Below the pieces are notes generated by a model that made no database searches, was not told the DNA's origin, and was given only the letters and a program-made list of their open reading frames with translations. Position numbers and translations under genes: made by a program. Shown piece after piece: positions 5,682 through 13,035 of a stretch of 16,466 bases of DNA. Numbering within the stretch: position 1 is the stretch's first letter; every line of letters begins with the position of its first letter. This DNA comes from UBA7803 sp047920935 (GTDB lineage Bacteria > Pseudomonadota > Gammaproteobacteria > Pseudomonadales > Azotimanducaceae): the NCBI GenBank assembly GCA_047920935.1, contig JBLRXD010000071.1, positions 1 to 16,466 of the forward strand, written 5' to 3'.

Positions 5682-7914
5682 GGCGGGCGCGGCGCTTGAT
5701 GCCGACCTTCAGATCGTAGAGGTAAAACGGAATCCGGTAAGGCAGGGTGAAACGGCGGCCGATGGCGTCGAGGTATCGCTCCATGAGCAGACAGCGGCCG
5801 TCCCAGTGCAGCTTGTAGCCGAGCCGCTTCAAGTCCGACAACCGTTCGCCCATGGTTGCCCGCCGCACCGAGAAGTGCGCCCGGGCGGTGTCGATGAGCG
5901 AGAACTCCAGCTCGCCCGCCGGCGAACGCCCCACCAGCACGTTGCCGCCGGACAGATCGCGGAAGTACACGCCGCGGTCGTGCAGGTTGACCAGAAACGG
6001 CACCAGCTGCACCAGAAACTCCTCGAGACTCAGGCCCTCGACCCGGGTTTCGCCGGCCGCATAGCCGGTGAAGAAGCTGCGCACCGACAGGCGACCGGGC
6101 TGATACTCACAGACGTACCAGTTTTCCGTCAGCCCCGCGCCATGGCTGCGCTCGAAATACGCCACGGGGCGCGGGCTGGCGATTCCGCGGCGCAACAGTT
6201 CGCTCGCCCCGCTGAAGCTGCGCGTTGCCTTCGAGCGGCGGAACCGTTCGATCAGGCGCTTGTAGGCGCGCAGCTTCACCGGCTGCTTCACCACCAGCAA
6301 CCGATCGGCATCCAGCGGATCACGCACCGTCCAGATGGCATTGCGAGCCTTCCTCAGCGTCGCCACCGGGGTCAGGGCGCCGATACGCGCCGGATGCAAC
6401 ACCGCCAGCAGCGCCTGCGCGTGCACCGCGTCGCGCGCCAGCAGCATTCCCTGCCAGTCGGCGTCGCGAACCGGGAAGTAGCTGCCGCCGGGAGCATTGA
6501 GATTGATCGACAGGTTCGCGATCGGCCGGGCCCGGGCGTCGACCCGAACGCTGCGCCCCGCCGGCCAGCACAGGTAAACGGGAGCCTCGGTGGCGATCAG
6601 CGGTGATGCCGCCAACGACTCGCCATCGCGCCCGTGGCAAACCGCCGCATCGAGATCTTCATTGCTGTAGATGTCGGCCAGGCGGGCGGCCATGGCGTTG
6701 CGCGTCCACACCACGTGGGTCAGCCGCTCGGCGGATTCGAACGCGTGAACCTCCAGGCCGTCGCCGCCCACCCCTCGACCGAGGTACCTGCTGCCCGGAA
6801 TGGTCGCGGCGAACTGCCTCAAGGTCTGGAATGCGAGGCGCTGACGGAAGCTCGACGGCGGCCCGTGGACGGCGCCGTTGAAGGTCACCAACTCTTCCAG
6901 CGGGTTGGGGTTGTTGGGGTCGTCGATCAGCCCCTCACGACGGCTGATGAGCGGCCCCCAATAAACCCGTTGCATGGCGCCGGAGGCGGCCATCAGCACC
7001 AGATAGCGCAGCAGATAGTCCGCCTGCTTGGCCTCGACGTTCGGCAGCAGTCGAGCGATCCGCGGATGCGTCCAGGAAACGTAGCCGTTCCACAACGTCT
7101 CCACCCCGTGATGCTGCGCCGTCTGCTGCAGCAGGCGCGCCTTTTTGACCAGATTCAGCTTGAGGGCCCGCGACCACAGCCGCCCCGCCACCCGGTGATC
7201 GAATACCTCGGGCTCGATCACCCGCTCGACGAACAGGTTGTTGGTGTAGACGTCCGGCGCGCGGCCCGACTGGCGCAACAGCTTCAGCAACCCAGCGGTG
7301 TACAGCGGTTCGAAATCGGTGACGTTCGGGCCGCAGATCCGCATTCCGCGCCGGTGCGCCTCGTCCCAGGCGATGCGCCACGCGCACAGAAACCCCTGCA
7401 GGTTGTACCCGGCCCAACGCCGCCGGTTGACCGTCGAGCCGATCTCCACCGCTTCGACGCGCTGCCCGTAGCGATCCAGCGCCGCGGCGACGAACTGCCG
7501 CCACTCCTCCTGGGCATCGGGATGATCCATCCAGCGCGCGGCCGCCAGCGGCTGCACCAGATGCAGCAGGACGGAGAACGACTCTGCCAGCAGCACCTCG
7601 AGCAACCGATGTCCGTGATCGCTCGGACTGTCGTAACTGTAATCGACCCGCACTCGGGGAATGGCAAGCTCGCGCAGCCGCTCGACGACGTATGCATCGG
7701 TGCCAGGGTCGGCCGAGGAAGCCACGCAGATGCCGACGAAGCCCATGGGTACGGCGTGACCGGCCGGGGGCCGATGACGGTGGCGCCACGGCCGGTGCCC
7801 GCGCAGCAACCGCCCCAGCGCCGCGCTGAGGAACGCACGCGTCTCACGACTCCAGCGCGCTCCCCGCAGAAATCTCAGCGCCCCCGTCGGCATCCCCTGG
7901 TCTTGCTCCCTCAC
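5671..7914 (-). CDS. Glycosidase-like TIM-barrel domain fused to WaaP/InaA-type (LPS/Kdo) kinase domain
   Basis: The product has 747 residues from GTG 7914; an ATG at 7893 is equally possible, and neither has a well-spaced ribosome site. Residues about 57-350 look like a glycosidase-type barrel: MGFVGICVASS, IPRVRVDYSYDS, VEAVEIGSTVNRRRWAGY (153-170), CGPNVTDF (194-201) and VYTNNLF (222-228). A beta-sandwich-like region follows (380-480). Residues about 525-747 resemble an LPS kinase: LLVVKQP (candidate ATP lysine K543), ELLRRGIASPRPVAYFE, HDRGVYFRDLSGGNVL (catalytic D653, N658) and SLIDTARA (metal-binding D675). Such kinases phosphorylate heptose or Kdo in the LPS core. In the barrel the usual N-E acid/base pair after EIG reads S-T, so glycosidase activity is doubtful. 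No signal peptide is seen, so it is probably cytosolic. It lies 115 bases downstream of the phosphatase gene. The fusion is clear; the substrate is unknown. Confidence 0.85.
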   Translation of the reverse strand: MREQDQGMPTGALRFLRGARWSRETRAFLSAALGRLLRGHRPWRHRHRPPAGHAVPMGFVGICVASSADPGTDAYVVERLRELAIPRVRVDYSYDSPSDHGHRLLEVLLAESFSVLLHLVQPLAAARWMDHPDAQEEWRQFVAAALDRYGQRVEAVEIGSTVNRRRWAGYNLQGFLCAWRIAWDEAHRRGMRICGPNVTDFEPLYTAGLLKLLRQSGRAPDVYTNNLFVERVIEPEVFDHRVAGRLWSRALKLNLVKKARLLQQTAQHHGVETLWNGYVSWTHPRIARLLPNVEAKQADYLLRYLVLMAASGAMQRVYWGPLISRREGLIDDPNNPNPLEELVTFNGAVHGPPSSFRQRLAFQTLRQFAATIPGSRYLGRGVGGDGLEVHAFESAERLTHVVWTRNAMAARLADIYSNEDLDAAVCHGRDGESLAASPLIATEAPVYLCWPAGRSVRVDARARPIANLSINLNAPGGSYFPVRDADWQGMLLARDAVHAQALLAVLHPARIGALTPVATLRKARNAIWTVRDPLDADRLLVVKQPVKLRAYKRLIERFRRSKATRSFSGASELLRRGIASPRPVAYFERSHGAGLTENWYVCEYQPGRLSVRSFFTGYAAGETRVEGLSLEEFLVQLVPFLVNLHDRGVYFRDLSGGNVLVGRSPAGELEFSLIDTARAHFSVRRATMGERLSDLKRLGYKLHWDGRCLLMERYLDAIGRRFTLPYRIPFYLYDLKVGIKRRARRSR

Positions 7915-7965
7915 AGCTCATTGGATGAGCCGGCAGACACCAATCGAGGGCAGGCACCGGACTCC

Positions 7966-7996
7966 GGGCGGCAGGTTACCACAGCGCCAGCCGCCC
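7966..7996 (-). terminator. 7-bp stem hairpin downstream of the phosphatase gene
   Basis: GGGCGGC (7966-7972) is exactly complementary to GCCGCCC (7990-7996), with a 17-base loop. It lies between the phosphatase stop (8030) and the fusion-gene start, so it could attenuate read-through on the minus strand. There is no T-run, and the long loop weakens the case. Confidence 0.3.
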
Positions 7997-8029
7997 CGAG
8001 GACAGCGCATACTCGCTTCGAAAACGGGT

Positions 8030-8872
8030 TCAGCTGCGGAGCGGTTGCGCCGATCTCGCCTGGATCAGCATTTCCACGGCATCACCCTCGCCGATGATCA
8101 CCGGGCGCCGCCAGGAAGGTATTGCCGTCGCCGCAACCGCCTCGAGCGGCCGCCAGGCGCCATCGACGAACTCGTGCACCTGGTGCCCGGCTGCCTGCGC
8201 GCAGGCTATGCCGGCGGCGACGTCCCACAGGTGGGGGGCGTCGAACCGCGCCACGCGCAGCAGCCCCGCCGCGACGAAGGCGCACTCGATCGAGGCCGAC
8301 CCGGTCTTGCGTACCTCCCAGTGCAGACCTTCGCCCACCGTCGGATCGGGCTCACCGGCCAGATGACGTCGCAGATCTGCATGGGCGCGCAACGTCATCG
8401 GCGACTCATCGAACCGCAGCGGCCCGCCACGGTGGGCGTGGTAGACGCCATGACGCAACTCGTGACTGGTCGAGCACCACACCGCACCCACCACGGGAAC
8501 GCCACGATGCATGATGCCGATGGACGCCGCGAACAGCGGCAGCCCATTGACGAAATTGGCGGTGCCATCGATGGGATCGATCACCCAGATCGGCGCGTCG
8601 GACTCGCCTACCACCGTCGCCATCTCCTCACCGACGACGCCGTGTTCCGGAAACAGCTCCGCCAGACGATCACGGATCAGGCGCTCGATGCGCTCGTCCG
8701 CCTCGGATGCGGGGTCACGGTACCGGCCGGGGCCCTGGCGTTCGGCTGCGCCCTTGTAGCGGATGGCGAGCTCGCGTCCGAGCGCTGTCTGAATTTCCGC
8801 TGCCGCGAGCCGGGCCAGCTCCACCGCAACCACCTCGAGCTCTACCAGCGTTGCCTCGTCGAGTTCACTCAT
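8030..8872 (-). CDS. Inositol monophosphatase family phosphatase
   Basis: The product has 280 residues, and ATG 8872 follows GAGGAGGGC with good spacing. The family's metal-site signatures are all present: DPASEAD (53-59), GEE (81-83, metal Glu), WVIDPIDGTANF (96-107, with D99 and D102) and HLWDVAAG (214-221, with D217). The substrate-side GSASIECAFVAAG (191-203) also fits. Such enzymes are Mg2+-dependent and remove phosphate from inositol-1-phosphate or from related polyol, sugar or nucleotide phosphates; which substrate applies here is not visible. No signal peptide is seen, so it is cytoplasmic. It starts 9 bases after the stop of the lipid-kinase gene, so the two are almost certainly one operon. 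The C-terminus after about 250 is divergent but the length is normal for the family. Confidence 0.93.
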   Translation of the reverse strand: MSELDEATLVELEVVAVELARLAAAEIQTALGRELAIRYKGAAERQGPGRYRDPASEADERIERLIRDRLAELFPEHGVVGEEMATVVGESDAPIWVIDPIDGTANFVNGLPLFAASIGIMHRGVPVVGAVWCSTSHELRHGVYHAHRGGPLRFDESPMTLRAHADLRRHLAGEPDPTVGEGLHWEVRKTGSASIECAFVAAGLLRVARFDAPHLWDVAAGIACAQAAGHQVHEFVDGAWRPLEAVAATAIPSWRRPVIIGEGDAVEMLIQARSAQPLRS

Positions 8873-8881
8873 TCGCCCTCC

Positions 8882-9757
8882 TCAGTGGCCGCTCAGCTGC
8901 GGCACCAGGATGGTGGCGGAGTCGGTAACCAGCTGCAGTTCCACCGCACCCTCCTCCACCGCCGGCTGCTCATCGTCGATGTGCAGCGGGGTGCCGTCCC
9001 AAACCAGGCTCACGGTCCTGCCACGCCAGCGGCTCATCGGCGCCAGGCCCGCGGGCGGCTTTACGCTCAGCCAACGGCGCATCTCCTTGCGCTGATGCGG
9101 CTCGAGCATGATGACGTCCAGGTAGCCGTCGCCCGGATCGACGTCCGGCGCCAGCAGCAGGCCGGGGCCGCCCCAGGCAATGTTGAGAACCTCCACCATC
9201 AGATGTTCCTCCGGAAGCGGCCGGCCATCGAGCATGATCCGCAACCGATCCGGTTTCGCTTTCTTGAGGATCCTGCGGACCGCCCGACGTGCCGCGTCGA
9301 GACGGCTGGCGCGGCTGCCGGACGGGCTGCCGACCCGCGCTGCGGCGCGCACCAGAGCGCCGACACCGATACCCTCGACCACCCAGCAGCAACCCCACGG
9401 GCCACGGGCGAGGCCGATATCCAGCCGGCGTTTGCCGGCGTCACCCAGGCCCGCGGCAATCTCGCCCAGGGGGCCGGAGATGCCGAACGAACTGGCGATG
9501 TTGTTGGCCGTGCCGATCGGCAGAATGCCCACCGGAACGCTGCGGTCCGGCATCTGCGTCAGCACCTTGGTCACGGTGCCGTCGCCACCGGCAGCCACGA
9601 TGATGTCGGTCGGCTCGGCCAACGCAGCGGTCAGCGAGCCGACCTTGCTCGACTGGTAGGCCGGCGTGATGCCGGCTTTGTGCAGCAGGTCGAGCAGTGC
9701 CTCGCGCCCGGTCGCGCCATCGCCAGCCGTTGGGTTGTGTACGAGTAGCGCTTTCAT
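8882..9757 (-). CDS. Diacylglycerol kinase / YegS-type lipid kinase
   Basis: The product has 291 residues, starting at ATG 9757 (MKALLVHNPTAG), which matches the normal family start; the upstream 53 in-frame codons do not. The ribosome site is weak. The kinase signatures are clear: NPTAGDG (8-14), AAGGDGTVTKVL (55-66, nucleotide-binding GGDGT) and VGILPIGTANNIASSFG (76-92). A C-terminal beta-sandwich half holds GDGYLDVIML and DGTPLHIDDEQPA (the lipid-binding lobe). Family enzymes phosphorylate diacylglycerol, phosphatidylglycerol or sphingoid lipids with ATP at the inner membrane face. It lies 9 bases upstream of the inositol-phosphatase-family gene and divergent from the redoxin gene, suggesting a lipid or phospho-head-group pathway. 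The exact lipid cannot be told. Confidence 0.92.
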   Translation of the reverse strand: MKALLVHNPTAGDGATGREALLDLLHKAGITPAYQSSKVGSLTAALAEPTDIIVAAGGDGTVTKVLTQMPDRSVPVGILPIGTANNIASSFGISGPLGEIAAGLGDAGKRRLDIGLARGPWGCCWVVEGIGVGALVRAAARVGSPSGSRASRLDAARRAVRRILKKAKPDRLRIMLDGRPLPEEHLMVEVLNIAWGGPGLLLAPDVDPGDGYLDVIMLEPHQRKEMRRWLSVKPPAGLAPMSRWRGRTVSLVWDGTPLHIDDEQPAVEEGAVELQLVTDSATILVPQLSGH

Positions 9758-9805
9758 CGTTGACCGGGCATTCGTTCCGCGCGCCAGTTGTCCGCCGACT
9801 CCGGT

Positions 9806-9849
9806 GCACATTTCCAGAGCACATTTCGTACCGGCTCGCACCTGGTACG
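9806..9849. promoter_or_regulatory. Direct and inverted repeats in divergent intergenic region (possible operator)
   Basis: The 126-base gap between the divergent lipid-kinase and redoxin genes holds GCACATTTC twice (9806-9814 and 9819-9827, starts 13 bases apart). Directly next to it is a perfect inverted repeat, CGTACC (9827-9832) and GGTACG (9844-9849), with an 11-base spacer. The grouping suggests regulator binding sites for one or both genes, though no regulator is encoded nearby. Confidence 0.35.
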
Positions 9850-9883
9850 CATGTTGCTCGACCGCCAGGCGAGGAGATCGATC

Positions 9884-10708
9884 ATGAGCACGTCTACCGG
9901 CTACCTCTACGAGCACCTCACGCCGCGAGTTCTGATGGAGGACATGGCTTTCAGCGAGAGCGCTCCCCGGCCAGGCCAGCGCCTGCCGGCATTCGAACTC
10001 CCCAGCGTTGACGGCGGCACCATCCGCAGCGCCGATTTCACCGGCAAGCGCCCGCTACTGCTGATTACCGGTTCGCTGACATGCCCGATGACGGCAAGCG
10101 CGAATCCGCTTCTCAAGGATCTGCACCGCGCATTCGGCTCGCAGATCGCGTTCGTGACCTTGCATGTGCGAGAAGCTCATCCGGGTGAGCAGCACGAGCA
10201 GCCGCGAACCCTGGCACAGAAGATGGCGCATGCCCGGCAACTGAAGCTGCGCGATCGGCTGCCGTGGCCGATCGTCGTCGACGATACCGACGGCCTGGTG
10301 CACCGGGCGCTGGACAGGAAACCCAACGCGGTTTACCTCACCGATCGCAATGGGGTGATCATCTACCGCGGTCTCTGGGCGGGGGACGCCAAGGGGCTGA
10401 CTCGAGCGCTGGAGAGCGCGGCGCGCGACGAACTGCCCGCCGAGCAGGAAAGCCTGCGCCGGCTCCGGCCTCTGGCCATGGGCGTCGGCATGCTGCGCGG
10501 GATGACCGAAGCTTCCGGGCTGCGCGCGCAACGCGATCTGTGGCGGGCAGCCCCGCCCGTGGCGGTGGTGGCATGGCTGGCACACCTGTTCCGCCCGATG
10601 CAGCCGCAATTGCGCACGGTTGCGGCTGCGGCCGCGGTAAGCGCGGCGGCGGCAATCGCGCTCTCCATGGCCATCCGCAGGCACCGCAACACGCGCCGTC
10701 GCCGCTGA
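9884..10708 (+). CDS. Deiodinase-like redoxin (thioredoxin fold) with C-terminal membrane segment
   Basis: The product has 274 residues. I chose ATG 9884 because GAGGAG lies 7-8 bases upstream; an in-frame ATG at 9788 has no support. Residues about 27-185 form a thioredoxin-like domain. PGQRLPAFELPSVDGG starts it, the active-site segment is GSLTCPMTAS with a single cysteine C67, and VREAHPGE (95-102) follows. That EAH motif after a C/U-x-P site is typical of the iodothyronine-deiodinase-like redoxin family, in which animals use selenocysteine at the first position; here it is an ordinary TGC codon. In bacteria these are probably peroxidases or thiol reductases, not hormone enzymes. Residues about 225-264 hold an Ala/Val-rich hydrophobic segment followed by a basic tail (RRHRNTRRRR). 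This predicts a C-terminal anchor with the redoxin domain on the cytoplasmic side. It converges with the DUF5916 gene. Confidence 0.82.
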   Translation: MSTSTGYLYEHLTPRVLMEDMAFSESAPRPGQRLPAFELPSVDGGTIRSADFTGKRPLLLITGSLTCPMTASANPLLKDLHRAFGSQIAFVTLHVREAHPGEQHEQPRTLAQKMAHARQLKLRDRLPWPIVVDDTDGLVHRALDRKPNAVYLTDRNGVIIYRGLWAGDAKGLTRALESAARDELPAEQESLRRLRPLAMGVGMLRGMTEASGLRAQRDLWRAAPPVAVVAWLAHLFRPMQPQLRTVAAAAAVSAAAAIALSMAIRRHRNTRRRR

Positions 10709-10716
10709 CGGGGTCG

Positions 10717-10737
10717 GCGCCCGGGAACGACCGGCGC
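10717..10737. terminator. GC-rich hairpin between convergent genes
   Basis: GCGCC (10717-10721) pairs with GGCGC (10733-10737). After one bulged C, GG (10723-10724) can pair with CC (10731-10732) around the loop GAACGA. It occupies the 30-base gap between the convergent redoxin and DUF5916 genes. There is no T-run, so intrinsic termination is uncertain. Confidence 0.35.
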
Positions 10738-10738
10738 G

Positions 10739-12994
10739 TCACAACACGTCGAAGATCCGACTGAACTTGATCGCGATCTCGCGACGCTTCTCGGCCGCGC
10801 CGCGGAGGCTGTCGTCGTCTACCTCGTTGTAGACCAGGTACAGGCCGGCGTTCGCGCTCTGCAGCCAGGAGAACCTGAGATTGGTGGCCAGCAGATCGCT
10901 GCGATCGTCGTACTGCACCAGCGCCTGCAGCAGAATCTTCGGCGTGAACGAATACGACAGCCGCAGCCGGCCGACGTTGACCTGGAACTTGCCACCCTCT
11001 ACCGGCAGATCGATATCGTTGTAGTTCCAGCTGAGTTCCGAGGTGAAGGTCTCGCCCATGCGGTAGCGCAACGTCGGCGCCAGGTTTATCCGCTCGCCGC
11101 CGAAGAAACCGCCGATGCGCGAAGACACGTCCAGGCTCAGAGGCGCACCTTGATTGGTTCTGAACACCAGTTGCGCTTCGCGCTCGTCGTACTCGCCCGC
11201 TGGAACGAATACCCCCCTGGCGATGGCAAACGCTTCGCGCACGCCCTCGTGCACCAGGTTCAAGCCGGTGTGGATCTCCAACCCCGAGCGCCACTCGAAG
11301 TGGTTGTCGATGTGAAGGAAGCCGGTTTCGTAGAAGCCGTCGTTCCCCCAGAAACCGCGGTACACCACGTGGGGACGCAGTTCGTGCAGCCCCCACAGAT
11401 CTGCCGGCCGATAGCGGTGCAGCACCACGAACTCGCCCTTCTGGTAGTCGCGCCGGCGCAGAAAGCCCACTTCGGGATTGAAGTTTTCCCCCACCTCGGT
11501 GAAGCCGACGCTGTTCGACCAGCGCTCCGAGTTGTACTGGCCGATCAGCGAGTACGCGTGATCGTTGCCGCGCATGCCCGGCGTCTCGGATTTGGCCGCG
11601 AAGCCGCTGATGAGGCCGTCGCTGCCGATCCCCCAGCGGCCGTCCAGGGCATAGCTGCGGTTGTAGTCGCTGCCGGGGTTCGCAGCGAGGCTGCCGTCAC
11701 CCTGGCGCTCCACATAAACGGCGCCCAGGGCGGAACGGTTCGGCAACTCGCGACTGATTCTGGCGACGGTGTAGTCGTTCTGCGGCGCGGCCCCCGGCAC
11801 CGCGTCGGTACGCATGTGCAGCAGGCCGAGATTGGTGCGATCACCGAGCTTGCCGGAAATCCGGGCGCCGACATCGATGGGCTGGGGAGCGCCATTGGGT
11901 GCGATGCCGATTCGGCGGCTGAAGAACAGGTCGATCTCCTGAGGGGTACCTACCCTGAACTGCCCCGCGTTCTCCAGGAAGAACGGCCGCTTCTCCGGAA
12001 AGAACAGGCCGAAGCGATCGAGGTTGACCTGCACCTCATCCGCTTCCACCTGGGCGAAGTCGGTGTTGTAGGTGAGATCCAGCGTCAGGCTGGGCGTCAG
12101 CGAGTACTTCACATCGATACCGAACTCGCTGTCGTACTCGGTGCTGGCAAGCTCGCCGCCACGCTGGGCCCTGCTGAGCACATAGGGAATCAGCTTCAAA
12201 TTACGCTGCGCAGGCAACACCAGGCCTTGCAGCGTTCCTGCCGACGAGACTCTGTAGAGGCTGTGCTGGCGCGACAGCGGCGACCAGTAGGCAATCTCGT
12301 TGTTGCGCCGGATGTTGCGCTGGAAGTTGATGCCCCAGAGCGGTTCCTCGCCGGGGTTGAAGCGCAGCGAGCGAAACGGGATGCGCATCTCGGCGCTCCA
12401 GCCGATGTCGCTGATGGTGGCTGTCACCGACCAGGTGGTGTCCCAATCGAGGTTGAAGCTGCCAGCCCCCGCACCCTCCCTGGTCACCTGACCGTCATAC
12501 TCGATGCCTGCGGGGTTGGTGCCGAACACGAAGCCGCTCTGCCCGTCGCGGAAGGTGTCGATGATTACCTGAAAGCTATCGCCCTCGTCCAGCCGCGAAT
12601 CGCGCCGGCTGTCTGCGACGATGATGCCGGCGGGATCATCGTCGTAACAGACGATCCCGAGGTACAGGGCGTCGTCGCTGTAGCCGATGAACACTTCGGT
12701 GCGCTGGCTGGCGGGCCGCCCCTCGAACGGACGGACCTGCCAGAACCCGGAAACGGGAGTAACGCCCTGCCACGCCGGATCGCCCAGCACCACCCCGTCG
12801 AGCGCGGGGGCGATGGCCAGGGCCTGGGCTCGTGCAGCCGGCGGCGTGATCGGGCGCGACTCGCCGGTCAGCTGACCGGTGGCGAAAGCGTCCGTGGCGA
12901 GTTCAGCGGCACCGCCGCTGATCGCCGTCAACATCAACAAGCTAAGAGACGCGCCACTGCAGCCCAGTCGAAACCATAACCGCCGCTGCCGCAT
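10739..12994 (-). CDS. DUF5916 protein with N-terminal CBM9-like domain, outer-membrane type
   Basis: The product has 751 residues. I chose ATG 12994 because AGGGGGAG lies 9-10 bases upstream; a TTG at 13024 is less likely. Residues 1-32 form a signal peptide (basic n-region, then SLSLLMLTAISGGAA). Residues about 60-225 match a CBM9-like carbohydrate-binding fold: PALDGVVLGDPAW, VFIGYSDDALYLGIVCYD, RLDEGDSFQVIIDTF, GFVFGTNPAG and WSAEMRIPFRSLRF. Residues about 230-750 match DUF5916, with alternating strands typical of an outer-membrane barrel. Visible elements include GVDVKYSLTP-like and FFPEKRPFFLENAGQF blocks and a C-terminal run of amphipathic strands to SRIFDVL. The family's biochemical role is unknown; glycan or protein interaction at the cell surface is inferred. 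It lies 41 bases downstream of the large penicillin-binding protein and may be co-transcribed with it. Confidence 0.88.
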   Translation of the reverse strand: MRQRRLWFRLGCSGASLSLLMLTAISGGAAELATDAFATGQLTGESRPITPPAARAQALAIAPALDGVVLGDPAWQGVTPVSGFWQVRPFEGRPASQRTEVFIGYSDDALYLGIVCYDDDPAGIIVADSRRDSRLDEGDSFQVIIDTFRDGQSGFVFGTNPAGIEYDGQVTREGAGAGSFNLDWDTTWSVTATISDIGWSAEMRIPFRSLRFNPGEEPLWGINFQRNIRRNNEIAYWSPLSRQHSLYRVSSAGTLQGLVLPAQRNLKLIPYVLSRAQRGGELASTEYDSEFGIDVKYSLTPSLTLDLTYNTDFAQVEADEVQVNLDRFGLFFPEKRPFFLENAGQFRVGTPQEIDLFFSRRIGIAPNGAPQPIDVGARISGKLGDRTNLGLLHMRTDAVPGAAPQNDYTVARISRELPNRSALGAVYVERQGDGSLAANPGSDYNRSYALDGRWGIGSDGLISGFAAKSETPGMRGNDHAYSLIGQYNSERWSNSVGFTEVGENFNPEVGFLRRRDYQKGEFVVLHRYRPADLWGLHELRPHVVYRGFWGNDGFYETGFLHIDNHFEWRSGLEIHTGLNLVHEGVREAFAIARGVFVPAGEYDEREAQLVFRTNQGAPLSLDVSSRIGGFFGGERINLAPTLRYRMGETFTSELSWNYNDIDLPVEGGKFQVNVGRLRLSYSFTPKILLQALVQYDDRSDLLATNLRFSWLQSANAGLYLVYNEVDDDSLRGAAEKRREIAIKFSRIFDVL

Positions 12995-13035
12995 CAGAGC
13001 CGCTCCCCCTGCCGCCGAAGGCAAAGCCGCGAATT

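Noticed and set aside
6634..8097. Long rightward open frame of 487 codons
   Set aside because: It lies opposite the fusion gene and has the Arg/Gln/His/Ala-rich composition of an antisense frame in GC-rich DNA; the opposite strand shows clear domain motifs.
7925..9748. Long rightward open frame of 607 codons
   Set aside because: It is antisense to the phosphatase and lipid-kinase genes, which have all their catalytic motifs; no family is recognisable in the rightward reading.
10014..10090. Possible selenocysteine TGA in the deiodinase-like gene
   Set aside because: The codon at the active-site position is TGC (cysteine), and there is no in-frame TGA in the reading frame.
11150..12979. Long rightward open frame of 609 codons
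   Set aside because: It is antisense to the DUF5916 gene. It has no ribosome site and no recognisable domain.
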